Assembly: GCA_019750135.1 (NCBI GenBank)
Contig: JAIEOV010000009.1
Coordinates: 58,073-122,072, forward strand
DNA from: Reyranella sp.
GTDB taxonomy: Bacteria > Pseudomonadota > Alphaproteobacteria > Reyranellales > Reyranellaceae
Length of the DNA: 64,000 bases
Direction of reading: 5' to 3'
Under the pieces are notes generated by a model, which worked only from the letters and a program-made list of their open reading frames with translations, was not told the DNA's origin and did not search any database. Of the stretch, positions 44,941 to 54,069 are shown in pieces (the first letter of the stretch is position 1; each line of letters opens with the position of its first letter). The position numbers and the translations under genes were made by a program.

Positions 44941-46521
44941 ATGGAACGAGCGCCGATGAAACTGCTTCGACTGGCCCGTGCCTGCGCATTCGCGGCCTTG
45001 ATGATCGGCGCGCCGGGCGCTCATGCCCAAGACAAGGTCCTGAAGGTCTCGCTCTCCACCGAGCTGCAGATCCTCGACCCCATCGTCACCAGGATCAACT
45101 CGGCAAGGGTATTTGCCTATCTGGTCTACGACACGCTCGTCAGCATGGACAGCGAGGGCAATTTCCGGCCCCAGATGCTGGACAGGTGGGATATCAGCAA
45201 CGACAGGCTGACCTATACCTTCACGCTCCGCGACGGGCTGGGCTGGAGCGACGGCACGCCGGTGACCTCCGACGACTGCATCGCCTCGATCGAGCGATGG
45301 GCGAAGCGGGATCCCTTCGGCGGCGCAATGATGGACGCGGTCGCCGAGCTGCGTCCCATGGATGCCAGGCAGTTCGTAATGCAGCTGCGCCGGCCCTTCG
45401 CCTTCGTCATCGAGGCCCTGGGACGCCCCGGCCACCAGATCCCGGTCATGATGCCCGCCCGACTGGCGCGCCAGGACGCCGCCAAGCCGGTGCCCGAGGT
45501 CGTGGGCTCGGGGCCCTTCATCTTCCAGAAGAAGGAATGGCGTCCGGGCGACGTGGCCAGCTTCGTCCCCAACCCGCGCTACCGTGCCCGTGCCGAAGCG
45601 CCGGACGGGCTGGCCGGCGGCAAGGTCGTGAAACTCGACCGTGTGGACATCGTCAGCATCGCCGACCAGACCACCCGCTCCAATGCGCTGGAGGCCGGCG
45701 AGCTCGACTGGTTGGAGATCGCGCCGATGGACTACGTCGCTTCCCTGCGCGCCAATCCCGGCATCGTGGTCGGCAAGCCACGGGGCGTCGACCAGTTCCT
45801 CGCCGTGCTCAACGTCAATCATGCCGACCCGCCCTTCAACAACATCAAGGTGCGCAAGGCGTTGCAGGCCGCGATCGTCCAGCCGGAGATCGTGGCGGCC
45901 GTGGGCCTGCCAGACGACCTCGTCACGCCTTTCTGCGGCTCGATCTACATGTGCAAAGCACCCGGATCGACGGATGCCGGCACCGATGCGCTGAAGAGCG
46001 CCGGCACGGAACAGGCGCGCCGGCTCCTGAAGGAGTCGGGATACGCAGGCGAGCCCGTGGTCATTTTCCATTCCCGGACTTCCGCCCTGCTCAATCCGAT
46101 CGGCCTGGTCGTGGCAGCCCAGCTGCGCCGGGCGGGTTTCAATGTGCAGGTCGAGTCGAGGGACTCGGCCACGATGCAGCAGCGTCGGCTACAGCGCACT
46201 GGCTGGTCGATCGTGCCGATCGTCTCCAACGGCATCGACCTGATGAATCCCCTCGCCAGTCAGCTGGTCGCCGGCAACTGCCTCGAGACCGCGCCCGGCT
46301 GGTACTGCGACCCGAAGATGACCGACCTGCTGCAGCGATACGCCGTCACCGGCGACCTCGCCGAACAGCGGCGGCTGGCCGATCAGATCCAGGTCGCCTT
46401 CCATGACAACGTGAACTACGTGATCGCCGGCCAGTTCGCCGCGCCCGCGGCCTGGCGATCCAGCCTGGCCGGCGTCGTGCCGTTCAGCTTTCCCGTCTTC
46501 TGGAACATCATGCGGCGCTGA
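44941..46521 (+). CDS. ABC transporter substrate-binding protein (SBP family 5), orphan
   Basis: 526 residues; ATG 44941 or the ATG five codons later (44956) begins the signal peptide ending APGAHAQD. Family-5 segments: LSTELQILDPIVTRINSARVFAYLVYDTL, LDRWDISNDRLTYTFTLRDGLGWSDGTPV, and the C-terminal AWRSSLAGVVPF. No permease or ATPase genes follow. Next in the operon, 16 bases on, is an NtaA-type monooxygenase, which suggests that the imported compound is oxidised by it. Confidence 0.9.
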   Translation: MERAPMKLLRLARACAFAALMIGAPGAHAQDKVLKVSLSTELQILDPIVTRINSARVFAYLVYDTLVSMDSEGNFRPQMLDRWDISNDRLTYTFTLRDGLGWSDGTPVTSDDCIASIERWAKRDPFGGAMMDAVAELRPMDARQFVMQLRRPFAFVIEALGRPGHQIPVMMPARLARQDAAKPVPEVVGSGPFIFQKKEWRPGDVASFVPNPRYRARAEAPDGLAGGKVVKLDRVDIVSIADQTTRSNALEAGELDWLEIAPMDYVASLRANPGIVVGKPRGVDQFLAVLNVNHADPPFNNIKVRKALQAAIVQPEIVAAVGLPDDLVTPFCGSIYMCKAPGSTDAGTDALKSAGTEQARRLLKESGYAGEPVVIFHSRTSALLNPIGLVVAAQLRRAGFNVQVESRDSATMQQRRLQRTGWSIVPIVSNGIDLMNPLASQLVAGNCLETAPGWYCDPKMTDLLQRYAVTGDLAEQRRLADQIQVAFHDNVNYVIAGQFAAPAAWRSSLAGVVPFSFPVFWNIMRR

Positions 46522-46537
46522 CGACAGAGAGGTGAAC

Positions 46538-47881
46538 ATGCCAGCGCGGACCATCAAGCTCGGCGTCTCGATGATCGGCCTGGGCTATCATCTTGCGAAC
46601 TGGCGCCATCCCGATGCACCGGCAGATGGCAACATGTCGCTCCAGCACGCCATGCGCGTGATCCAGGCTGCCGAGCGCGGGCTGTTCGACATGGGCTTCC
46701 TGGCCGATGGCGTCGGCATCCGCTTCCATGACGAACCGAAGGGCGCGCTCTGCCGTACGGCGAAGAACGTGCAGTTCGAGCCCCTGACGCTGCTCTCCGC
46801 CCTGGCGATGGTGACCAGGAACATCGGCTTGGTAGCGACCGCCTCGACGACCTACAACGAGCCCTATCACGTCGCCCGGAAATTTGCCTCGCTCGATCAT
46901 ATCAGCGGCGGGCGCGCGGGCTGGAACGTCGTGACGTCCGTCACCGACATGGAAGCACGGAACTTCAACCGCGATGCCGCACCGGGCTACGACATGCGCT
47001 ACGACCGCGCCGCCGAATTCGTCGGCGTGGTCCGCGGACTCTGGGACAGCTGGGAGGACGACGCCTTTGTTCGCGACAAGGTTTCCGGGATCAACTACGA
47101 CCCGGCGAAGCTGCACGTCCTCAATCACAGCGGGCCGCACTTCAAGGTCGCCGGCCCCCTCAACATCGCTCGGACGCCGCAGGGCGCCCCTGTCATCGTC
47201 CAGGCCGGCGCCAGTGAGCAGGGGCGCGAGCTCGCGGCTGCCACGGCGGACGTCGTCTACGCCGCCGCCCAGACCCTCGAGGCCGCGCAAGCCTATTACG
47301 CCTCGGTCAAGGGCCGCATGGCCAAGTATGGCCGCCGTCCCGACGAGCTGAAGATCATGCCCGGCCTGATGGCGATCCCCGGCAGGACGCGGCAGGAGGC
47401 ACAGGATCGCTACGACGTCCTGCAGGAACTGGTCGATCCGCTGGTCGGGCTGGGCGCCTTGTCGAACTATCTCGGCGATCTTTCGGCCTATCCGCTCGAC
47501 GGGCCCGTGCCGGAGCCGCCGAACCGTCGGATGCACAGCCGCGCGGCAATCTTTCTCGACATCGCGCGGCGCGACAATCTCTCCATCCGCCAGCTCTATC
47601 TCAGCATCGCCGGCGGCAATGGCCACCGCACCGTCATCGGCACGCCGGCGGACATCGCCGACGCCATGGAGGAATGGTTCCACCACGACGCGGCAGACGG
47701 CTTCAACATCCTGCCGCCCTGGCTGCCGGGCGGCCTCGAGGACGTCGTGGACATGGTGGTGCCGGAATTGCAGCGCCGCGGTCTCTACCGCACGGCCTAC
47801 GAAGGCAGCACCTTGCGCGAAAATCTCGGCATTCCCTATGCCGCGTTCGGGAAGGTGGCGCAGCGGCCGGCAGCGGAATGA
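46538..47881 (+). CDS. NtaA/SnaA/DszA-type FMNH2-dependent monooxygenase
   Basis: 447 residues from ATG 46538, preceded by AGAGAGG. Features of the nitrilotriacetate monooxygenase group: LGYHLANWRHPDAP, ERGLFDMGFLADG, FEPLTLLSALAMVTRNIGLVATASTTYNEPYHVARKF, HISGGRAGWNVVTS, and PQGAPVIVQAGASEQGRELAA. It needs a separate flavin reductase, which is not found here. The likely substrates are amino-carboxylates, sulfur heterocycles or similar; the specific one is unknown. Confidence 0.93.
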   Translation: MPARTIKLGVSMIGLGYHLANWRHPDAPADGNMSLQHAMRVIQAAERGLFDMGFLADGVGIRFHDEPKGALCRTAKNVQFEPLTLLSALAMVTRNIGLVATASTTYNEPYHVARKFASLDHISGGRAGWNVVTSVTDMEARNFNRDAAPGYDMRYDRAAEFVGVVRGLWDSWEDDAFVRDKVSGINYDPAKLHVLNHSGPHFKVAGPLNIARTPQGAPVIVQAGASEQGRELAAATADVVYAAAQTLEAAQAYYASVKGRMAKYGRRPDELKIMPGLMAIPGRTRQEAQDRYDVLQELVDPLVGLGALSNYLGDLSAYPLDGPVPEPPNRRMHSRAAIFLDIARRDNLSIRQLYLSIAGGNGHRTVIGTPADIADAMEEWFHHDAADGFNILPPWLPGGLEDVVDMVVPELQRRGLYRTAYEGSTLRENLGIPYAAFGKVAQRPAAE

Positions 47882-47979
47882 CAGGGCTCCATCCTTCACG
47901 CTGGGCGAAGGGAAAATCCTGGCGCTGCTCGACCCCGACGGAGTGCTGTTCATAAGGAGGACGGGCGGCGGGCGCAGCC

Positions 47980-48896
47980 TCAGTCGAGCCGCAGGAAGCG
48001 CCGGGCGTTGCCGTACAGCCACTTCTCCACCACGGCTTCCTTCAGAGGCAGCGCTTCGTACAGCTTCACCATCTCCGGGATCGACAGGCCGAACTGCTCG
48101 GCGGAGAAGCCGACCATCACCTTGTCCTGCAGCAGCGTGTTGCCGAACTGCAGCAGCATCTCCCAGCCCGACCCCGGGGTGCCGAAGTAGCGCGGATGGT
48201 GCGAGGCGGTGTCGCACGTGAGGTTCGGATGGCGGCGCAGCAGGCCGACCATGTCGGCGATCCACGGCCAGCCGCCCAGTCCGGCGATGATCCTGAGCTC
48301 CGGGAAGTCGACCGCCACCCGGTCGAGGTGGCGCGGATGGCCGAGGTCGTAGGGCCGGTCATTGGCGTAGTTCATCGAGGTATAGATGCGCACCGGAATG
48401 TCGAGCTCGACGCATTTGGCATAGAGCGGGTAGTAGCGCCGGTCGCTGGCGGCGAGGCCGTTGTACAGCGCGCCGACGCGCATGCCCTGTACCTTCTCCT
48501 CGCGCACCAGCCTCTCCAGCTCGCGCACGCCGCGCATGCCGTCGAACGGGCTGAGGGTGGCGAGGCCGAAGAAGCGCGTCGGATGGGCTTGCACGATCTT
48601 CGCCAGCAAGTCGTTCGGCATGCGGTGAATCACCGAGGTTTGCACGCCGTCGCGATCCATCTCCGCAACGATCTCAGCCAACGACTTAGCAACAGGCTTT
48701 GCGGCGTCCGGCTGGCGCGCGCCGCCGTCCCGTCGCGTGAAGATGTTGCGTAGTTCTCGAAGCCGTAGCCTGGCAGCGGCGGCAACAGTTCCGGATCGCC
48801 CTCGCCGATGCGATGCCCGGCGGCGCCGAAATATTGGCGCGCGACGCCGTTCTCGTCCGCTGGCAGCACGCACTCCAGATCGATGACTCGTCGCAT
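47980..48896 (-). pseudogene. Amidohydrolase_2-family gene broken by a one-base frameshift
   Basis: The C-terminal part, in one frame down to the stop at 47980, reads as an amidohydrolase-2 TIM barrel (AKIVQAHPTRFFGLATLSPF, RVAVDFPELRIIAGLGGWPW, PEMVKLYEALPLKEAVVEKWLYGNARRFL). The N-terminal 50 codons, starting at ATG 48896 after a strong GGAGGAACGC site, are in another frame and end GYGFENYA. Adding one base near 48747 would join GFENYA to NIFTRRDGG. The usual N-terminal metal HxH is absent (VIDLECVLP). It is either a young pseudogene or a sequencing error. Confidence 0.82.
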
Positions 48897-48986
48897 GCGT
48901 TCCTCCATCGTTTGCATCATGAATCCATCAAAACCCATTGCGGTCGAGGCATTTGCAGCGGCAGGATTGGACCAAAGCACAAAAGG

Positions 48987-50144
48987 ATGGAGGGCGGCTT
49001 GCCAAGCGACGGACACTGGGTCGGGACCTGGGCGGCAGCGCCGGCGCCGGCGGAGGGCGTTGTCGGGTTCAACAACCATACGCTGCGGATGAACCCGCGC
49101 ATCAGCCTCGGCGGCGACCGCCTGCGGGTGCGCCTCTCGAACGCCTACGGCAGCCGCCCGCTCGCCATCGGCGCGGCACAGATCGCGTTGCGCGAAGCAG
49201 GGCCGGCGATCGTCGCGGGCACCCACCGCAAGTTGACCTTCGGCGGCAACGAGTCGGCCGCCATCGCCGCCGGTGCGGTGTTGTTCAGCGACCCCGTCGA
49301 GCTTTCCGTTCCGCCGCTCGCCGACCTTGCCGTCAGCTTCCATCTGCCGGGTGAAGTGCTTGCGAATTTCCCTATCACGGGCCGCTATGCACGGCAGACC
49401 AACTACATCTCGCCGCCCGGCAATTTCGTCGGCGACCGGATGATGCCGGTGGGCAATCTGTCCGACCAATGGTTCTTCCTGTGCGGCGTCGATGTGCTCG
49501 CCTCGACCGAGACGCGCGGGGTCGTGGCGCTCGGGGACTCGCTGACCGACGGCAACATCTCGACAATCGACGCCTACTGCCGATGGCCCGACCAACTGGC
49601 CCGCCGGCTCGTCGCGCGCGGCGGGCGCCCGGTCGCCGTCGTCAACAACGGCTTGGGCGGCAACCGGATCCTGCACGACATTCGCGGCGACAGCGGTCTC
49701 CGCCGCTTCGACCGCGATGTGCTGGCGCAGCCCGGCGTGACGCATGCCATCGTCATGCTCGGCACCAACGACCTGCGCAACCGCTGGCGCAAGCCCGAGG
49801 AGGAGGTCACCGCCGAGCAGATGATCGCCGGGCTGCACCAGATGACGGTCCGCGCCCACAGCGCCGGCATCAAGCTGATCGGCGCGACTCTGACCCCGTT
49901 CGGCAACGAGACCTTCATGGCGAATGCCTGGAATCCGACGCGGGAAAGGCACCGGGTCGCGGTGAATGCCTGGATACGAGAAAGCGGAGCCTTCGACGGC
50001 GTCGCCGATTTCGACGCGGCGTTGCGCGATCCCGAGATCCCGACTCAGATGCGGGCTGTCGACGATTGCGGCGACGGCCTGCATCCGAGCGACAGCGGCT
50101 ATTGCAAGCTGGGCGACGCGATCGACCTCGCGTTGCTCGACTAG
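48987..50144 (+). CDS. SGNH/GDSL-family hydrolase
   Basis: About 385 residues from ATG 48987; TTG 48999, which has GGAGGG just upstream, is an alternative. A beta-rich N-terminal domain (WVGTWAAAPAP, NHTLRMNPRISLGGDRLRVRLSNAYGS) is typical of two-domain GDSL esterases. The four SGNH blocks are present: VVALGDSLTDGN (Ser), NNGLGGNRIL (Gly), IVMLGTNDLRN (Asn) and DGLHPSDSGY (Asp-His). No signal peptide is seen. It probably deacetylates or de-esterifies a carbohydrate or small ester. Confidence 0.9.
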   Translation: MEGGLPSDGHWVGTWAAAPAPAEGVVGFNNHTLRMNPRISLGGDRLRVRLSNAYGSRPLAIGAAQIALREAGPAIVAGTHRKLTFGGNESAAIAAGAVLFSDPVELSVPPLADLAVSFHLPGEVLANFPITGRYARQTNYISPPGNFVGDRMMPVGNLSDQWFFLCGVDVLASTETRGVVALGDSLTDGNISTIDAYCRWPDQLARRLVARGGRPVAVVNNGLGGNRILHDIRGDSGLRRFDRDVLAQPGVTHAIVMLGTNDLRNRWRKPEEEVTAEQMIAGLHQMTVRAHSAGIKLIGATLTPFGNETFMANAWNPTRERHRVAVNAWIRESGAFDGVADFDAALRDPEIPTQMRAVDDCGDGLHPSDSGYCKLGDAIDLALLD

Positions 50145-50147
50145 CCC

Positions 50148-50339
50148 TTATTGATAGGCTGTTTTGATCATCCGGGTGAGCTTTTCGTCCGGCTCATCGG
50201 TTGGCCTCTCCGGCTCGCCGTCACCAGGCTTGGTCGCCGGCGCGACAGGATCGGGCTCGGTCATCGACCGCACGCCGGGCAGCACGAGCAGCCGCCGGCC
50301 AACCCTTACTCGTTCGCCCGCGTTCGGTTTCCGGGCCAT
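50148..50339 (-). CDS. Small protein of unknown function (63 aa), partner of the next gene
   Basis: MARKPNAGERVRVGRRLLVL, then a Pro/Glu/Asp-rich tail ending MIKTAYQ. The ATG at 50339 overlaps the upstream stop by one base (TGATG), so translation is coupled. Its N-terminal block RVRVGRRxxxxPxVxSMTxxD matches the N-terminus of the upstream 137-aa protein, showing that the two genes are related. I recognise no family. GC-rich, without signal peptide or membrane segment. Confidence 0.6.
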   Translation of the reverse strand: MARKPNAGERVRVGRRLLVLPGVRSMTEPDPVAPATKPGDGEPERPTDEPDEKLTRMIKTAYQ

Positions 50340-50752
50340 CAGCCTGCTCGAACGTCCTGGTCTTCCAGGACCTCCAGGATCTCCAGATCGCGGATCGGCA
50401 CCCAGGTCGTGCCGTCGGGCCAGTACGACGGGCACTGCATCATGGGCTGCGCCCCGAGTGATCCCATGTCGGCCATGCCGACATGCCGGAAGATATCCTC
50501 CCTGCCGATGAAGCGCTCGAGGCCTGGCACCAGTGCATCGCTGCGCGTCGGACGGAAGATGGCACGCACGCGATCGAGATACTGGACCGCTTTGCGGTCG
50601 ATCAGCGCCGGTGGCGCGACGCCGTCCGCGGGCCCGCTCGCCTCGGTCGGCGCGTCCGTGGCCGTCATCGAGGGTACGCTCGGCACGCTGATCGCGCGCC
50701 GTCCGACCCGCACGCGGTCAGCAGACTTTCGAGAGAGTCCGTTCCAGCGCAT
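50339..50752 (-). CDS. Protein of unknown function (137 aa) sharing a motif with the adjacent small protein
   Basis: Starts at ATG 50752 after GGAAGG. N-terminal block DRVRVGRRAISVPSVPSMTATD, then a core with IDRKAVQYLDRVRAIFRP and a C-terminal stretch MMQCPSYWPDGTTWVPIRDLEILEVLED. It is soluble. The gene lies 67 bases downstream of tRNA-Phe on the same strand, outside the usual conserved cluster. The RVRVGRR start is faintly reminiscent of short phage structural proteins, but I would not assign it. Confidence 0.6.
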   Translation of the reverse strand: MRWNGLSRKSADRVRVGRRAISVPSVPSMTATDAPTEASGPADGVAPPALIDRKAVQYLDRVRAIFRPTRSDALVPGLERFIGREDIFRHVGMADMGSLGAQPMMQCPSYWPDGTTWVPIRDLEILEVLEDQDVRAG

Positions 50753-50819
50753 GCGTCGATCCTTCCATGGGACCTCGGTCTCCGGACTTGTTCAGAAGCC
50801 TAAGTCATTGAAAAGGAAA

Positions 50820-50895
50820 TGGTGCCCAGGGGCGGGATCGAACCACCGACACTGCGATTTTCAGTCGCATGCTCTACCAACTGAGCTACCTGGGC
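50820..50895 (-). tRNA. tRNA-Phe (anticodon GAA)
   Basis: 76 bases with an encoded CCA. The acceptor stem GCCCAGG pairs with CCTGGGC, discriminator A. The D arm is GCTC-AGTTGGTA-GAGC, the anticodon stem TGCGA/TCGCA holds loop CTGAAAA with anticodon GAA, and the T arm has GGTTCGATC. It lies 37 bases downstream of yacG, the standard place in Alphaproteobacteria. Confidence 0.97.
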
Positions 50896-50932
50896 GCGCC
50901 GTTTCGGTTGGCGGCGGGCTGTATAGGACCTC

Positions 50933-51160
50933 TCAGCTTCCCTGTCCAGTTGGTCCGCGGCCGCTGCCGGGCTCGTCTTCGCCCGGCCCTTCGTCGGTCG
51001 GGACGCGATAGCCCTCCTTCAACCAGCGGCCGAGATCGATGTCGGCGCAGCGCTTGGAGCAGAACGGCCGGTAGCCCGTCGCGTCGGGCTTTCCGCAGAT
51101 CGGACAGTTGGCGGCCATGCGCACGGCGCGCAAAGGGGGTGTGGCGGGTCGGTCAGTCAT
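50933..51160 (-). CDS. yacG: DNA gyrase inhibitor / zinc-finger protein YacG
   Basis: 75 residues with the YacG zinc-binding pattern NCPICGKP (C-x2-C) and [22 protein letters not shown] (C-x3-C). The DLGRWL segment is characteristic. In E. coli YacG binds GyrB and inhibits gyrase. The start overlaps the RNase gene end by 8 bases; tRNA-Phe follows. Confidence 0.93.
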   Translation of the reverse strand: MTDRPATPPLRAVRMAANCPICGKPDATGYRPFCSKRCADIDLGRWLKEGYRVPTDEGPGEDEPGSGRGPTGQGS

Positions 51161-52337
51161 CGGCCTTTTGCAGTGCCTCGAGCTGGGCCGCCAGAGTCGC
51201 GCCGCGTCGGGCGCGGGTCAACTCGAAGTGGCCGAGCCGGGTGAAGCCGTAGAGCTGGGTCGGCACCGGGTCCTCGGCAAGGGCCTCGGCCAGGGCGGCC
51301 TGCACCTTGTCGCGATCGTAGGTGCTGCGCATGGTGACGAAGTCGATCACCACCGCGCCCGCGAGGTTGCGCAGGCGCAGCTGCTGGGCGATCGCAGGCG
51401 CGGCCTCGAGATTGACCTCGACCGGCCGGCGCGGCGCGCGGCCCTGGCGACTGCCGGCGCTGCCGCTGTCGACGTCGACCGCGGTCAAGGTCTCGCCCGG
51501 CTCGAACAGCACTTCGACCCCGCTCTCCAGCACGATGCGAGGCGCCAGCGCGGTGTCGATCTGGCCTTCGACGTCGTCGATGTCGAAGGCGGGCATCGGC
51601 CCGTTGTGCCAGCGCACGCGGATCTTCTCGCCCAGGCGGTCCATCTCGTCCTGCAGCGTGCGCGCCATAGCGCGATCGTCGAGGACCACTTCCTCGAGCG
51701 AAGCGCCATGGTCGCGCAGCGCGCGGGCGATGGGATCGTGCTCGCCCGGCATGCGCGCCGTCAGGTCGGCCGGCGGCTGGGCAGCGAAGGCGTGGCGGCG
51801 AAGTTGCTCCCAACGCTCCATGATCTGGCTGGCGTCGGCGCGCAGCACCTCGGCAACCGCACCGGCCGCCGCCGTGCGTAGCACGATGCCGCCTTCCAGC
51901 AGGTCCTCGACATGGCGGCGCAGGCGGTCGCGCTCGCTCTCGCCCTCGATGCGGCGCGAGAAGCCGACGCCCGAGCCGACCGGGTGATAGACGAGATAGC
52001 GGCCGGTGACGGCGAGGTTCATCGACAGCCGCGGGCCCTTGTCGCCCTCGCCATCGTTGCGCACCTGCACGAGCAGCGGCGCGCCGGGCGGCGGCCAGTC
52101 GTCGATGCCGGCGCGATCCTCGGCGCGCAGGAAGCCGGAGCGGCCGATGCCGATGTCGACGAAGGCGGCGTCGAGCTCGGGCATCACCCGCTCGAGCCGG
52201 CCGAGGAACACGCTCTCGACGCGCGAAGGCTTGTCGCGGCGCACGATCTGCAGCTCGGCCAAGCGGCCGTCGGCGACCAGCGCCATCAGGAAGGCGTTGG
52301 GCAGGACGTGGCAGACCAGGCGGTCGATGCGGCTCAC
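51153..52337 (-). CDS. rng: Ribonuclease E/G-family protein, short form
   Basis: 394 residues from GTG 52337, which overlaps the maf stop in GTGA. An S1-like RNA-binding segment ([28 protein letters not shown]) is followed by the DNase-I-like catalytic domain with two metal Asp residues in LTAVDVDSG and VVIDFVTM. It ends shortly after the second Asp, before the place where RNase E and RNase G have the CPxC zinc link. This short form accompanies yacG in other Alphaproteobacteria. It probably processes rRNA or mRNA. Confidence 0.88.
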   Translation of the reverse strand: MSRIDRLVCHVLPNAFLMALVADGRLAELQIVRRDKPSRVESVFLGRLERVMPELDAAFVDIGIGRSGFLRAEDRAGIDDWPPPGAPLLVQVRNDGEGDKGPRLSMNLAVTGRYLVYHPVGSGVGFSRRIEGESERDRLRRHVEDLLEGGIVLRTAAAGAVAEVLRADASQIMERWEQLRRHAFAAQPPADLTARMPGEHDPIARALRDHGASLEEVVLDDRAMARTLQDEMDRLGEKIRVRWHNGPMPAFDIDDVEGQIDTALAPRIVLESGVEVLFEPGETLTAVDVDSGSAGSRQGRAPRRPVEVNLEAAPAIAQQLRLRNLAGAVVIDFVTMRSTYDRDKVQAALAEALAEDPVPTQLYGFTRLGHFELTRARRGATLAAQLEALQKADD

Positions 52338-52912
52338 GAGACGGCCTTCAACAGGCCGAGCGTCTCGTAGAGCGGCAGCCCGACGACGTTGCTGTAGGAA
52401 CCGGAGAGGAAGGCAGCGAAACGCGCGGCGCGGCCCTGGATGGCATAGCCGCCGGCCTTGCCGCGCCATTCGTCGCTCGCGATGTAGTCGTCGATCTCGG
52501 CGGCCTCCAGCCGCTTGAAGCGCACGACGGTCTCGACCAGGCGCGTGCGCACCGCGCCATCGGCCGCGCCGACGGCGACGCCGCCCAGCACGCGATGCCG
52601 GCGACCCGACAGCAGATCCAGGCAGGCGCGCGCTTCTTTCTCGCTCTCGGCCTTGGGCAGGATGCGGCGACCGCAGACCACGACGCTATCGGCTGCCAGC
52701 ACGACCATGCCGGGATGGCGGCCGGCCACGGCGGCGAGCTTGGCCTTGGCCATGCGCAGCGCGTAGGCGCGCGGCAGCTCGCGCGGCTCGGGCGTTTCGT
52801 CGATGTGGGCGGGATCGATCTTGGCGGGCTCGATACCCACTTGCCGCAGCAGGTCCAGCCGGCGCGGCGAGGCGGAGGCGAGGACCAGCGACGGGATCGG
52901 CTGGGCGCTCAA
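52334..52912 (-). CDS. maf: Maf-family nucleoside triphosphate pyrophosphatase
   Basis: 192 residues. The signature LVLASASPRRLDLLRQVGI opens the protein. The catalytic Asp is in VVLAADSVVV, followed by KAESEKEARACLDLLSGRRHRVL and the C-terminal YAIQGRAARFAAFLSGSYSNVVGLPLYET. The last pattern fits the dTTP/UTP pyrophosphatase (YhdE) group. It hydrolyses non-canonical or excess nucleotides and affects septum formation. Gap of 3 bases from infA. Confidence 0.95.
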   Translation of the reverse strand: MSAQPIPSLVLASASPRRLDLLRQVGIEPAKIDPAHIDETPEPRELPRAYALRMAKAKLAAVAGRHPGMVVLAADSVVVCGRRILPKAESEKEARACLDLLSGRRHRVLGGVAVGAADGAVRTRLVETVVRFKRLEAAEIDDYIASDEWRGKAGGYAIQGRAARFAAFLSGSYSNVVGLPLYETLGLLKAVS

Positions 52913-52915
52913 CGC

Positions 52916-53134
52916 CTACTTGAAGCGGAAGGTGATGCGGCCCTTGGACAGGTCGTAGGGCGTCATCTCGACGGTGACGCGATCGCCTGCCAGCACGCGG
53001 ATGCGGTTCTTGCGCATCTTGCCCGAAGTGTGGGCGAGGATCGTGTGGTCGTTGTCGAGCTTCACCCGAAACATCGCGTTGGGCAGCAGCTCGGCCACCA
53101 CTCCGGTGAATTCGATCAGGTCTTCTTTGGCCAT
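52916..53134 (-). CDS. infA: Translation initiation factor IF-1
   Basis: 72 residues, an OB-fold protein that closely follows E. coli IF-1: [50 protein letters not shown] and [20 protein letters not shown]. It binds the A site of the 30S ribosomal subunit during initiation. It is the first gene of the infA-maf-rng-yacG-tRNA operon. The 138 bases upstream are shared with a divergent exported-protein gene. Confidence 0.98.
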   Translation of the reverse strand: MAKEDLIEFTGVVAELLPNAMFRVKLDNDHTILAHTSGKMRKNRIRVLAGDRVTVEMTPYDLSKGRITFRFK

Positions 53135-53202
53135 CCGGCCTCCGGTTGGAGCATTGAGAGGAAAGCGGCCGGAAAATGGGCTGAGAGACGGGTTTAGTCA
53201 AC

Positions 53203-53231
53203 TCGACCAGGGGATTGCTTTCGCTTATACA
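53203..53231 (+). promoter_or_regulatory. Candidate sigma-70-type promoter for the exported-protein pair
   Basis: TCGACC (53203-53208) and TATACA (53226-53231) are separated by exactly 17 bases and lie 41 bases before the ATG at 53273. Each matches four of the six consensus bases. It is in the interval divergent from infA. Confidence 0.35.
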
Positions 53232-53272
53232 AGGCGCGGCTGCGGACGCCCGGGGAAGGAAGGACCAGTCGT

Positions 53273-54061
53273 ATGAACGCACAGCAGACGTGCAGCCTTC
53301 TTGCTGCCGCCCTGATTCTTGCCTGTGGCCCCGTTTTGGCCCAGACGCCGACGCCTGTGACCCCGATGCAGGCGCCGGCCGCTCCGACGGCGGCTGCGGC
53401 CGCGGCCGGCCCCAAGACGATCGGCGTTCCCACCAACAGGCGATACTCGTCGGCGCTGATCGTGCTCAACGCCCAGGCCGGCCGTCTGGAGGGCGACAAG
53501 CTGGTCCTCGACGGCGTGCTGCCGACCGCAACCCTGTTCACCAGCCGGCCCGTGCGCACGGTCGGCCACATGGCGACACCGGAGATGGTCGAGATCTGGC
53601 GCACCGGCAGCTTCGCCAAGGATCCGCCCAACGCCACGGCCTCGGTGTTCAGCAAGGACGGCTCGTCGGTCGCCGACGTGGTGGTCGTGCTGAAGGCGGC
53701 CAAGCTCGAGGGCGAGAAGCTCACCTTCGACGTGACCGTGCTGGAGGGCAGCCTGGGCAAGGCCGACGGTCCGGCCTCGGTGTTCATCGACACGATCTGG
53801 TTCGGCTTGGGCTCGAACGGCTTCACCTACTACGGCACCAGCCAGACGACCGGCGGCGAGACGCCCAACATCGGCGACCCGCACGGCACCAGCACGTTCA
53901 GCGGCTGGTCGAACCCCTCACCCACCCATCCCTACGTACCGCCGCCGCAGAGCTACGGCACCGCGGTCGGCGCGCCGCCGCCGCCGGATATCGATCCGCG
54001 CTTCCAGCAGCGCTACAACCAGCCGACCTGCGGCAAGCCCCCGCTGCTGCCGTGCTACTGA
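53273..54061 (+). CDS. Exported protein of unknown function, paralogue of the next gene (262 aa)
   Basis: Signal peptide about 1-23 (LLAAALILACGPVLAQ), then an Ala/Pro linker. The conserved domain is SALIVLNAQAGRLEGDKLVLDGVLPTATLFTSRPVRTVGH, EIWRTGSFAKDPPNATASVF and VVVVLKAAKLEGEKLTFDVTVLEG (quoted in parts). The C-terminal third is Gly/Pro/Tyr-rich and ends PTCGKPPLLPCY. It is probably periplasmic or surface-exposed. The next gene repeats the same domain, so this is a tandem duplication. I know of no function for it. Confidence 0.8.
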   Translation: MNAQQTCSLLAAALILACGPVLAQTPTPVTPMQAPAAPTAAAAAAGPKTIGVPTNRRYSSALIVLNAQAGRLEGDKLVLDGVLPTATLFTSRPVRTVGHMATPEMVEIWRTGSFAKDPPNATASVFSKDGSSVADVVVVLKAAKLEGEKLTFDVTVLEGSLGKADGPASVFIDTIWFGLGSNGFTYYGTSQTTGGETPNIGDPHGTSTFSGWSNPSPTHPYVPPPQSYGTAVGAPPPPDIDPRFQQRYNQPTCGKPPLLPCY

Positions 54062-54069
54062 GGCCCGCC

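Noticed and set aside
50753..50895. tRNA-Phe as an integration site of a genomic island
   Set aside because: No integrase, direct repeat of the tRNA 3' end or phage gene was seen nearby; the two small genes alone are not enough.
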